64,000 nt of DNA, taken from Lysinibacillus_B sp031181585. Its GTDB lineage: Bacteria; Bacillota; Bacilli; Bacillales_A; Planococcaceae. How positions within the stretch are numbered: the first letter of the stretch is position 1; each line of letters begins with the position of its first letter. Below, piece after piece: positions 17,805-25,420 of the stretch. The notes under the pieces are model-generated. The model saw only the letters and a list, made by a program, of their open reading frames with translations. It was not told the DNA's origin and did not search any database. Position numbers and translations under genes: made by a program. The stretch is from the NCBI RefSeq assembly GCF_047301505.1, contig NZ_CP154840.1:1674001-1738000 (forward strand). The letters run 5' to 3'.

Positions 17805-18065
17805 TTATGAAAACCAACGCAAAGAAGTTAACTTCTGCAAGTATGTACCATATTCCATAAGAAGAAAGCTGGCTAACCATAGAAAAATCGCGAGCCTAAT
17901 GAGTAAATAAATCATTGAGTCAAATGGAGAGAGCTTTTTTTCGCGCTTTACTTTTCTAAATAGCCGAAGTGATAAAATAGAGCAGAGCAGTATGACGGCA
18001 ATTGATATATCAAAAATATTTTGTAACAGTTCCGCATTTTCTAAAATGTTTTTCAATATCATCAT
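17805..18065 (-). CDS. Small two-helix membrane protein
   Basis: Up to 86 residues with hydrophobic segments at about 18-36 and 48-68 separated by a strongly basic loop (RLFRKVKREKK), so both ends probably face outside. The start is uncertain: ATG at 18065 directly abuts AAAGG, whereas the TTG six bases further in has better spacing. Divergent from the GGDEF gene with 198 bases between. Function unknown. Confidence 0.55.
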   Translation of the reverse strand: MMILKNILENAELLQNIFDISIAVILLCSILSLRLFRKVKREKKLSPFDSMIYLLIRLAIFLWLASFLLMEYGTYLQKLTSLRWFS

Positions 18066-18263
18066 CCTTTCTTCTAGATGATATGAGCTGCATTACTACA
18101 TTATGCGGACTTTTCACTAGGGAATAGAGAAGCAAGAGATGAGCTATATTTATAAGGAAAAAGACATTGTTTTTCATTTTTCGTGCTCTGGTCATCAAAT
18201 AGTTATCCACAAATTTTTTCTACTATGCTACATTTAAATAAAATAGTAAGCAGGGAGTATACT

Positions 18264-19805
18264 GTGAGTTCACAATTAACAGCATATATAGCATTGATTT
18301 GTACGTCGGGTGTGATGAATCTCTTTTTAAGCATACATGCTTTTGGCAAACGTCATCATTATTCGACTGTTTTATGGTTCTTCTTATTTAACTCATTTGT
18401 CACCGCACTTTATTGCTTTGCTGCTGCGTTTGGCTTATTATCCACAACACTTGATCAAGTTAAGGTTTGGACGGTATTTCAATATATTGGCATTGCCTTC
18501 GCACCTCCGGCAGGCCTGTTGTTCGTTATCGCATATTTAGGTATTAACATAACAAAGCGAATGATTGCTGCGCTTCTCACAATTCCAGCAATTACGGTTT
18601 TGATGGTTGCAACAAATGATTTCCATCACCTGCATTATCGGGTGTTCGAAATCGATTCGGCTATGGGAGCTCCCTTTGTGCAACAAGAGATTGGCACATG
18701 GTATACCATCCATGGAATATTCATCTTTGGCTGCATGTTTGCGGCCTTTTTATTGGCTATTTCGCGCTGGAAGGATACGGCGAAAACGTATCGTCCACAG
18801 CTGTTTTCATTAATATGCGGCCAGTTTGTACCTATGTTTACAGCTTTTCTATATCTTGTCGGCTTAACGCCGCCAGGAATCGATCCAGTACCAATGGTTT
18901 TATGGCTTTCATCTCTTTTGTATTTTTGGTCTATCCGCTCATCCAGGCTTTTTGCGATTATGCCGGTTGCAAAAGATGTGATCTTCAATAGCATGAGTGA
19001 TGGGGTAGTGGTATTAGATGAGTCACACCGGCTGATTGAATTCAATCAGCCTCTTAGAAACATGCTCCCCGCATTAGATAAAAAAATGCTTGGATGTGAT
19101 TTCGAACAGCTGTGGCAGGAGCTTACTGGCGTTTCCTTTTCTTTTACAGGGTTAACATCTATGTCGGGGAATGAAATCAAGCTCATGATTCATCAAACAG
19201 AGCATATTTACCACATACGGACTTCTGTTATAGAAGGGGCAGGTAATAGCAAAGGGCTTCTAATCATTTTCACCGATATTACGCAGCTGAAGCAGCTGCA
19301 AAGAAAGTTAGAGCATCAAGCGCATTACGATGAGCTTACACAAATATATAATCGCCGCGCTTTTTTTGAGTACTGCAATGATCAATTTGATGAAACAAAG
19401 GCCTTATCAGAGCCATTTACTGTCATTTTGATAGATATTGATCATTTTAAGCGGGTGAATGATACATTTGGACATCATGTAGGTGATGAAGTGCTTGTGC
19501 ATGTAGCAAAGCTTATTCAGCTGCAATTAGCTGGGTTAGCTCTTTTTGCAAGGTATGGCGGGGAGGAATTCGTCGGTTCATTAAAAGGTTCGCGTGAAGA
19601 CGGAATAGCGCTTGCAGAACGACTCCGCGCTGCTGTAGAGACACAGCCGGTCATAACAGCAGAGGGAGTGGTACAGGTGACATTAAGCATCGGGGTTGCA
19701 GAAGCGAACGATGAAACATTGCACCAATTGCTGCACCGTGCTGATCTGGCCCTATATGAAGCGAAGGAAACGGGACGTAACCGTGTATGCACCGCTGAAG
19801 TGTAA
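18264..19805 (+). CDS. Membrane-bound diguanylate cyclase (7TM - PAS - GGDEF)
   Basis: 513 residues from GTG 18264, which has CAGGGA seven bases upstream. An open frame further upstream lacks a ribosome site. Seven hydrophobic helices fill residues about 5-225, like the 7TM sensor region of some histidine kinases. A PAS domain follows (VFNSMSDGVVVLDESHRLIEFNQ), then a GGDEF domain with the active signature YGGEEF and DIDHFKRVNDTFGH, so it should convert two GTP to c-di-GMP. No RxxD inhibitory site is seen before GGEEF. It opposes the EAL protein at 6941. Confidence 0.93.
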   Translation: MSSQLTAYIALICTSGVMNLFLSIHAFGKRHHYSTVLWFFLFNSFVTALYCFAAAFGLLSTTLDQVKVWTVFQYIGIAFAPPAGLLFVIAYLGINITKRMIAALLTIPAITVLMVATNDFHHLHYRVFEIDSAMGAPFVQQEIGTWYTIHGIFIFGCMFAAFLLAISRWKDTAKTYRPQLFSLICGQFVPMFTAFLYLVGLTPPGIDPVPMVLWLSSLLYFWSIRSSRLFAIMPVAKDVIFNSMSDGVVVLDESHRLIEFNQPLRNMLPALDKKMLGCDFEQLWQELTGVSFSFTGLTSMSGNEIKLMIHQTEHIYHIRTSVIEGAGNSKGLLIIFTDITQLKQLQRKLEHQAHYDELTQIYNRRAFFEYCNDQFDETKALSEPFTVILIDIDHFKRVNDTFGHHVGDEVLVHVAKLIQLQLAGLALFARYGGEEFVGSLKGSREDGIALAERLRAAVETQPVITAEGVVQVTLSIGVAEANDETLHQLLHRADLALYEAKETGRNRVCTAEV

Positions 19806-19817
19806 AGATTGGATAGA

Positions 19818-19850
19818 GCTGCGTTAGTATTGTACTAGCGCGGCTTTTTT
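19818..19850 (+). terminator. Terminator of the diguanylate cyclase gene
   Basis: GCTGCGTTAGTA / TACTAGCGCGGC, a 12-bp stem with wobble pairs and a 3-base loop, followed by six T. Confidence 0.88.
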
Positions 19851-20082
19851 AATAGCTATAGAGCAAGGGCAGTATCTCTTGGTGACAAAGAATAGCCGCA
19901 GCCTCCTCATTTTCTGAGCCTCAATTAAATTGTTTATAGTCTTTAATTTCAATCTAACAATCCTATCAATGCACCATTAAACAGGTCGTCATACTGCAGG
20001 TTTTTTACGTATTTTCTAGAAACTACTAAAGTAGATTAAAATAAATATGGAAAGAAAGAGGATTTACAAAAGGATGGTGCAG

Positions 20083-21207
20083 ATGGAAAGGACAGATAGA
20101 ATTCGCCTATTGGATATTCTGCGGGGAGTTGCGATATTGGGGACGTTAGGGACAAATATTTGGATATTTGCCTATTTAGGAGACCTTTCCTATATTACGA
20201 CAAGCCAATTTTCCAGCTGGTGGGAACTAGACGATTTTGTGAGGATGATCATCTTATTTCTTGTAAATGGGAAGCTGCTTGGCCTCCTGACAATCATGTT
20301 CGGGGTCGGCATGGAACTGAAGTACCGGCAGATGCAAAGAAAAGGGCGTCCATGGCCGGGGGTTTATATGTGGACCGCCGTATTTCTGCTTGTGGAAGGA
20401 TTTCTTCATTTTACCCTCGTAATGGAGTATGACATTCTGATGAGCTATGGGGTAACAGCTATTATTGCGGCGTTTATCATTAAGCGAGGGGAAAAAGTTA
20501 TATCATGCACTATGAAAGCACTAGGGGGAATTCATGCAGCTGTCATTCTGCTTGTGATGATTGGCGGTTTACTTGGGGCAAATATGTCACTTGGCAGCTT
20601 TCAGGAAGTAGTGGGCTTATATAGGGATGGGAGCTGGATCGAGCAGGTACAATACCGCCTTGCCAATTTCCTGCCGCTCAGAGCTGAAGCAATTTTCGTT
20701 ATACCGATGAATATTTTCCTTTTCCTGCTTGGCGTACGTCTCATGCGCTCAGGTGTGTTTGCGGAAGGAGAGGAAGGTAAAAGAAAGCGCGGAAAATTAT
20801 TAAAGTGGGGGCTAGGGATCGGTTTGCCCTTAAATGCGCTTATTTTTATTCCAGGCGGCGTTTTCGATCTGCCTGTTCGCTATTTGTTTGCGCCGATACT
20901 TGCACTCGGCTATATAGGTGTCATCGGTAGAGTAGTTGAGAATAGTAAAGGCATTCTAATTTGGCGTTGCCTTGAAAAGACTGGCCAGATGTCTCTCAGC
21001 TGTTATGTGACGCAGAATATTCTAGCCTCGGCTATTTTTTACGGATGGGGACTAGGGCTCGGTGGAAAGCTGGATGCTTTGGGAGTCATCTTGATTTGGA
21101 TTAGTATCTCGCTTATTCAGGTTTTATTTGCCGCTAGTTGGATGAATGCATTCAAGCTTGGGCCATTGGAAGCGGCAAGACAGCGGATGTTGAAAGCTTT
21201 CATGTAA
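20083..21207 (+). CDS. DUF418-family membrane protein
   Basis: 374 residues from ATG 20083, nine bases after AAAGG (ATG 20074 and 20047 are alternatives with poorer sites). It opens with the family hallmark RIRLLDILRGVAILGTLGTN and has about eight hydrophobic helices. The C-terminal third holds the DUF418 block, including FLEKTGQMSLSCYVTQNI-like sequence and a Trp/Gly-rich helix. YeiB/YxaH relatives are thought to be membrane acyltransferase-like proteins, but no activity is established. Single gene. Confidence 0.85.
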   Translation: MERTDRIRLLDILRGVAILGTLGTNIWIFAYLGDLSYITTSQFSSWWELDDFVRMIILFLVNGKLLGLLTIMFGVGMELKYRQMQRKGRPWPGVYMWTAVFLLVEGFLHFTLVMEYDILMSYGVTAIIAAFIIKRGEKVISCTMKALGGIHAAVILLVMIGGLLGANMSLGSFQEVVGLYRDGSWIEQVQYRLANFLPLRAEAIFVIPMNIFLFLLGVRLMRSGVFAEGEEGKRKRGKLLKWGLGIGLPLNALIFIPGGVFDLPVRYLFAPILALGYIGVIGRVVENSKGILIWRCLEKTGQMSLSCYVTQNILASAIFYGWGLGLGGKLDALGVILIWISISLIQVLFAASWMNAFKLGPLEAARQRMLKAFM

Positions 21208-21320
21208 CAGGAGCATGTCGGCCAGACTTGTATGGAAGCCTCTAATTGTAAAATTGTCATTGACGTTTTGCTGCATATTCTGTATTATGTTGAAGAATAG
21301 AATGCCCGGATGCGAACGGG

Positions 21321-21357
21321 AGAGGTTCATAGCGGATACCCTCTATAAAAAACTATG
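21321..21357 (+). promoter_or_regulatory. preQ1-I riboswitch aptamer
   Basis: AGAGGTTCATAGC, then ACCCTCT and the A-rich tail ATAAAAAACTATG. This is the compact class I preQ1 aptamer: P1 AGAGG/CCTCT, the conserved loop, and the A-rich strand that closes the pseudoknot. It lies 125 bases before queF and just ahead of an intrinsic terminator, so preQ1 binding should stop transcription of the queuosine genes. Confidence 0.93.
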
Positions 21358-21372
21358 GAAACATGACTTTAC

Positions 21373-21401
21373 GCCATGTCCATATAGGACGTGGCTTTTT
21401 T
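21373..21401 (+). terminator. Riboswitch-controlled terminator before queF
   Basis: GCCATGTCC / GGACGTGGC stem with loop ATATA-like, then six T. The upstream ACATGAC ... CATGT can form a competing stem, fitting an on/off switch by the preQ1 aptamer. Confidence 0.88.
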
Positions 21402-21481
21402 GTTTCAATCATATGTTTAATAGATTGATAGATGCGCCTCTTCTGAAACGTGTTCGGACACATTTGCAGGGAGGTTTTTTT

Positions 21482-21982
21482 ATGTCTGGCAGAAGCCAAC
21501 AAGAAGGATTAGAAGAATTAACATTACTGGGTAATCAAAATACAAAATACTCATTTGATTATGCGCCGGAAGTACTGGAGTCGGTGGATAATCTTCATAC
21601 CAACCGAGATTATTTCGTCAAGTTCAATTGTCCGGAGTTTACGAGCCTTTGTCCGATTACATCACAGCCGGATTTTGCGACAATGTACATTTCGTACATT
21701 CCGGATAAAAAAATCGTCGAGAGTAAGTCGTTGAAGCTGTATCTATTCAGCTTCCGCAACCACGGGGATTTCCATGAGGACTGTGTCAATATTATCATGG
21801 ATGATTTAATCAAATTGCTGGACCCGCGCTACATTGAGGTATGGGGTAAATTCACGCCGCGCGGAGGCATTTCGATTGATCCTTGGTGCAATTATGGACG
21901 GCCGGGAACGAAGTATGAGGAAATGGCACACTACCGCCTGATGAATCACGACCTGAATCCAGAAACTATTGATAACCGCTAA
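21482..21982 (+). CDS. queF: NADPH-dependent 7-cyano-7-deazaguanine reductase
   Basis: 166-residue QueF of the short, unimodular type. It reduces the nitrile of preQ0 to the aminomethyl group of preQ1 for queuosine in tRNA. Cys57 in SLCPITSQPDF forms the thioimide intermediate, and VESKSLKLYLFSFRNHG is the QueF signature that binds NADPH, with HEDC following. GGGAGG precedes the ATG. The frame is open further upstream through the terminator, but that extension is not family-like. First gene of a preQ1-controlled operon with queC. Confidence 0.97.
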   Translation: MSGRSQQEGLEELTLLGNQNTKYSFDYAPEVLESVDNLHTNRDYFVKFNCPEFTSLCPITSQPDFATMYISYIPDKKIVESKSLKLYLFSFRNHGDFHEDCVNIIMDDLIKLLDPRYIEVWGKFTPRGGISIDPWCNYGRPGTKYEEMAHYRLMNHDLNPETIDNR

Positions 21983-22044
21983 TTAAATAAGCTTCGAATG
22001 AAGCGAGAGGTTTTTAGCACCCCTCTTTAAAAAAACTAAGAAGA

Positions 22045-22074
22045 AACGGCATTTTTCTTAGAATGCCGTTTTTT
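22045..22074 (+). terminator. Terminator between queF and queC
   Basis: AACGGCATT / AATGCCGTT, a perfect 9-bp stem with an 8-base loop, then four T. It ends just before the queC ribosome site, so queC either depends on read-through or has its own start site. Confidence 0.85.
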
Positions 22075-22096
22075 CCTTTGAAAGGGAGTTTGTTTA

Positions 22097-22771
22097 TTGA
22101 TACAGGAAAAAGCAATCGTCGTATTCAGCGGGGGACAGGATAGCACAACCTGCCTTTTTTGGGCAAAGGAAAGATTTTCGGAAGTAGAGGCGGTTACATT
22201 TGATTACGGACAGCGGCATCGACTGGAGATTGAATGTGCTGCTGAAATAGCGCAGGAACTTGGCGTTAAGCATCATATTCTGGATATGTCCCTTCTAAAT
22301 CAACTTGCGCCAAGCGCGCTGACACGAAATGAAATTGAAGTGGCGGATGGCAAGGATGATGAGCTGCCATCTTCCTTCGTTCCAGGACGAAACCTTGTTT
22401 TCCTATCTTTTGCCGGGATTCTGGCTGCTCAAGTAGGTGCCAAATATATTGTCACAGGTGTATGTGAAACGGACTTTAGCGGCTATCCGGACTGCCGTGA
22501 CATCTTTATTAAGTCACTAAACGTTACATTGAATTTATCGATGGATAAGACATTTGTCATCGAAACACCGCTGATGTGGCTAGACAAGGCCCAAACGTGG
22601 GAGCTGGCAGATAGTCTTGGTGCACTTGAATTTGTACGCGAGCGTACCCTTACTTGCTATAATGGAATCAAGTCGGATGGTTGCGGAACATGTCCAGCAT
22701 GTAAACTGCGTCAAAGAGGACTTGAGCAGTATATAAGCTCGAAAAAGAATGAGCAGCAAGCCCAAATGTAA
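22097..22771 (+). CDS. queC: 7-cyano-7-deazaguanine synthase
   Basis: 224 residues. It converts 7-carboxy-7-deazaguanine to preQ0 using ATP and ammonia. The ATP-pyrophosphatase loop is VVFSGGQDSTTC, the central block is SSFVPGRNLVFLSFAG, and the C-terminal zinc site is built from Cys in TCYNGIKSDGCGTCPACKLR. TTG start with GGGAG eight bases before. It works directly upstream of QueF in the pathway. queD and queE are not in the window. Confidence 0.97.
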   Translation: MIQEKAIVVFSGGQDSTTCLFWAKERFSEVEAVTFDYGQRHRLEIECAAEIAQELGVKHHILDMSLLNQLAPSALTRNEIEVADGKDDELPSSFVPGRNLVFLSFAGILAAQVGAKYIVTGVCETDFSGYPDCRDIFIKSLNVTLNLSMDKTFVIETPLMWLDKAQTWELADSLGALEFVRERTLTCYNGIKSDGCGTCPACKLRQRGLEQYISSKKNEQQAQM

Positions 22772-22822
22772 TACCGAAAAGAAAAATTGACGAATTAGTC
22801 ATTATTAAAAAGGAGCAGTACC

Positions 22823-23356
22823 ATGAGAATATTATTCTACTTATTATCTATCGTCATTGCGAATGTTGTGACAGCTCGCTTTGCACCATTGGAGTTTGGC
22901 ATGTTTATCGTACCAATGGGAACACTTTTTGTTGGAGCGACATTTATTTTCCGTGACCTAGTGCAAAATAAATACGGCCGTTCCAAAACTTATTTATTTA
23001 TTTTGACAGCGCTTGTCCTTTCGGCGCTTGTATCATTTTCTCTTGGCGATACACTAATGATTGTGGTGGCGTCTGCACTATCTTTCGTTATTGCAGAAAC
23101 AGCCGATACAGAAATCTATACACGCCTTAAGCTGCCAATGGCGTGGCGCGTATTTTATAGCGGAATTGTTGGAGGGTTATTTGATTCCGTTGTCTTTGTT
23201 ATCATCGGATTAAGTCCGATCGGTGCTGGTATTTTGCCATGGGAAGCAGTACCGACTGCTATCTTAGGACAGATAATCGTTAAAACGGTCGTCCAAATGT
23301 TCGGTGCGCTGATTTTAAATCAGGTATATGTGATGAAAGAAAAGGCGTTAGTATAG
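22823..23356 (+). CDS. VUT-family transporter, probable queuosine-precursor importer
   Basis: 177 residues with five or six hydrophobic helices and the VUT/YhhQ pattern (IVIANVVTARF near the N-terminus, FIFRDLVQNKYGR, IAETADTEIYTRLK). Characterised members carry preQ0, preQ1 or vitamins. Lying 50 bases after queC under a preQ1 riboswitch points to a queuosine precursor. AAGGAG precedes the ATG. Salvage plus partial synthesis in one operon would fit the absence of queD and queE here. Confidence 0.88.
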   Translation: MRILFYLLSIVIANVVTARFAPLEFGMFIVPMGTLFVGATFIFRDLVQNKYGRSKTYLFILTALVLSALVSFSLGDTLMIVVASALSFVIAETADTEIYTRLKLPMAWRVFYSGIVGGLFDSVVFVIIGLSPIGAGILPWEAVPTAILGQIIVKTVVQMFGALILNQVYVMKEKALV

Positions 23357-23363
23357 GAAAGAG

Positions 23364-23397
23364 AGGTCTATTGCCACCGGGCGATAGGCCCTTTTTT
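23364..23397 (+). terminator. Terminator of the que operon
   Basis: GGTCTATTGCC / GGCGATAGGCC with loop ACCG, then seven T. Confidence 0.9.
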
Positions 23398-23495
23398 TAT
23401 TTACCCGGGAAAATGAAAGGAATTTTGCGCGCGTATACAGAAAAGAGAGGGAACGATTCTACACAGCCATACAGTAAAAGAAGGGAATCAGGGAG

Positions 23496-23918
23496 ATGAT
23501 GAAATTTTACTCGGTTCTAGTAGGCGTGTTCATCCTCGCTATAGCAGGGTTGATCTATTGGGATTATTCCATCCATACGATGGAGGGCAGCTCTAATGAC
23601 GGGACATGGAAAGTATTATTTCAAGAGCAGGGCCCGGGCAGTTTAGAGGGCGGTTGGATGCTCTCGGTCAAACAAAAATCAAAAGAGGAGCTTACGGTAA
23701 AAAACGTTACATTTTTAGAGGGAGAGGAAGTCATCGTGGACGTAACGGAATTCTCTGATGGTGAAGATGTATATGGTACTGCTCATACATTGCACCCGTT
23801 TTTCTATCCTAACTTATATTTTGGCGATCCGCCAAAGAAGTATGTATCCTGCCAGGTTCAGATCATTTGGGAGAATGCTGATGGAGAAGAACAGAGGGAA
23901 GCGATCACACTGCAATAA
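23496..23918 (+). CDS. Membrane-anchored hypothetical protein
   Basis: 140 residues. The N-terminal hydrophobic segment at 4-22 (YSVLVGVFILAIAGLIYW) has no lipobox or clear cleavage site, so it probably anchors the protein with a beta-rich acidic domain outside. No family recognised. AAGGGAATCAGGG lies before the ATG ATG start. It is followed 65 bases later by the YezG-like gene. Confidence 0.65.
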   Translation: MMKFYSVLVGVFILAIAGLIYWDYSIHTMEGSSNDGTWKVLFQEQGPGSLEGGWMLSVKQKSKEELTVKNVTFLEGEEVIVDVTEFSDGEDVYGTAHTLHPFFYPNLYFGDPPKKYVSCQVQIIWENADGEEQREAITLQ

Positions 23919-23983
23919 CAAGTGAAAGTAAAAAGTAAGAAAAAAGGAGTAAAAAATAAATCGAAATAACAGGAGGGACCAAG

Positions 23984-24412
23984 ATGGTGACAAAAGGGAT
24001 GGAGCAAATTTATCAGGAGGTGGCAGATATACTAGTGAAAATGATTCCAGAAAGCTGGCGGGACATCCTTTTATATGCTGAAATGGGGGAGCGTTACCGA
24101 GAATTATTTTTCTATTATTTCCCGGATATAAGAAATACACCGGTATCTAGTCTGGAAATGGCGGATTTGTTCGAATTGGATGAACAGCTATTTGAACCGC
24201 TGGAAGATCAATTGTATGATGCATTTCTCCGGCTCCACCAAGAATTTATTTTAAACGGCCAGGAAATTTGGACAACCGTAACGTTTCGGCTGAACCATGA
24301 AGGAAAGATGAAAGCAAAGTTTGATTATGATGATTTATCATCCATGAGCAGCGCAGAAAAACAAACGAGATGGGAAATGGAGTATTTAGACTCTCAATTA
24401 CAAGAAATCTAA
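23984..24412 (+). CDS. YezG-family immunity protein (orphan)
   Basis: 142 residues with the DUF600/YezG pattern: MEQIYQEVADILVKMIPESWRDILLYAEMG at the N-terminus, FFYYFP, LYDAFLRLHQEF in the middle and KAKFDYDDLSSM near the C-terminus. In Bacillus subtilis YezG neutralises the LXG toxin YeeF. Here no LXG or other toxin gene adjoins it: the only LXG gene in the window lies 23 kb away with a different immunity gene. It could protect against kin toxins, or its toxin may have been lost. AGGAGGG precedes the ATG. Confidence 0.85.
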   Translation: MVTKGMEQIYQEVADILVKMIPESWRDILLYAEMGERYRELFFYYFPDIRNTPVSSLEMADLFELDEQLFEPLEDQLYDAFLRLHQEFILNGQEIWTTVTFRLNHEGKMKAKFDYDDLSSMSSAEKQTRWEMEYLDSQLQEI

Positions 24413-24432
24413 TCGTAAATGCATTCAGTAAG

Positions 24433-24470
24433 CAGACTATAGATAAACGCAAGATAGTCTGTAGTTTTTT
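24433..24470 (+). terminator. Terminator after the YezG-like gene
   Basis: CAGACTAT / ATAGTCTG, a perfect 8-bp stem with a 13-base loop, then TAG and six T. Confidence 0.82.
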
Positions 24471-24530
24471 CATATATTATTGGATGATGGCTGTCTAATA
24501 TAAAGTGAGTACACGCTATCGTGTATTCCT

Positions 24531-25046
24531 TTATTCTTGCATCCCTTCTATTCCGGAAAGGGTAGAATACTTGGAGCGGTCAATTTTCTCCACAAAGCTA
24601 ATACTGCCATTCGGCTCTAATATAGCAGCTTCTACTTCATCTAGAGAGCTAATACCGTTTGTTCGTGCAGAGTGAAGAAGCTCTTCCTTGAGAATTCGCT
24701 TTTTCTTCATGACTTTATCAAAATACTGCCCTTTATAGTAGAGGAGCTCTGGATCAGCCTTAATGATTCTTTGCATTAGAGACGATTTCATCGCAAGCCA
24801 GGCAGCAATTACTTGCAGCACGACGAGGACAGCAACTGCTGTAAGACCTTGTAAAAGAACAACTGTGGAATCGAGAATCATCGTTGCTAAGATGGAACCA
24901 ACTGCCACTGTAACGACGAGGTCAAAGGCATCCATTTGTGCCAGTGTCCTTTTGCCCGATATCCGCAAAGATGCAACGACACCAACATAGCCGAGGGCAC
25001 CAAGTAGAATGGTTTCACCGATTGTTTGCCAGCTATTGAAGAACAT
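24531..25046 (-). CDS. DUF421-family membrane protein (YetF-like)
   Basis: 171 residues. Three N-terminal helices with the family blocks LRISGKRTLAQMDAFDLVVTVAVGS and a cytoplasmic domain containing KADPELLYYKGQYFDKVMKKKRI and LDEVEAAILEPNGSISF. Relatives (YetF, YdfS, YcaP) are common in spore formers and some are spore membrane proteins, but biochemical function is unknown. It is shorter than two-domain relatives (about 210-290 residues), as many DUF421 proteins are. Single gene, convergent with the YezG-like gene. Confidence 0.88.
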   Translation of the reverse strand: MFFNSWQTIGETILLGALGYVGVVASLRISGKRTLAQMDAFDLVVTVAVGSILATMILDSTVVLLQGLTAVAVLVVLQVIAAWLAMKSSLMQRIIKADPELLYYKGQYFDKVMKKKRILKEELLHSARTNGISSLDEVEAAILEPNGSISFVEKIDRSKYSTLSGIEGMQE

Positions 25047-25420
25047 TTTGTACCTCCCGAGTCGTGCTTTCCTACCTCAACTACCCAAAAGAAAGTGGAA
25101 GGAAACATTTGAGGAAAATAAACCAAATGGATTAGGTTTAATAAAAATAAAACTCGGGTAAAAGTAATAGTTAATGTTTATCAGGGGCAAAAAAATGACG
25201 GAACGTTGCAACTTAAACAAACCTCTTTAATAGAAGGAAAATACAGAAAAATAAAAATAGTCCTTTAGATTTGAGAAGGTTTTATTTAAATAGTATTATT
25301 TTCATATAAACCTCGCTAATTATTAAAGATCATTTCTCTCATTCTCGGTTTCATTTCCTTTATAATTAGTATAGTATTAAAAGTGACGAGAAAATAGATA
25401 AAATAAAGGCAGGAGAAGTT
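25047..25420. other. Divergent promoter region before the hybrid kinase
   Basis: 374 bases, very AT-rich. TATAAT at 25361-25366 is a probable -10 for the kinase operon. No good -35 lies at 17 bases, and I do not see a sigma-B type GTTT ... GGGTAT promoter. No other structure stands out. Confidence 0.4.

Noticed and set aside
21215..21481. N-terminal extension of queF
   Set aside because: The frame passes through the preQ1 riboswitch and terminator and has no similarity to QueF; the ATG at 21482 has a good ribosome site.
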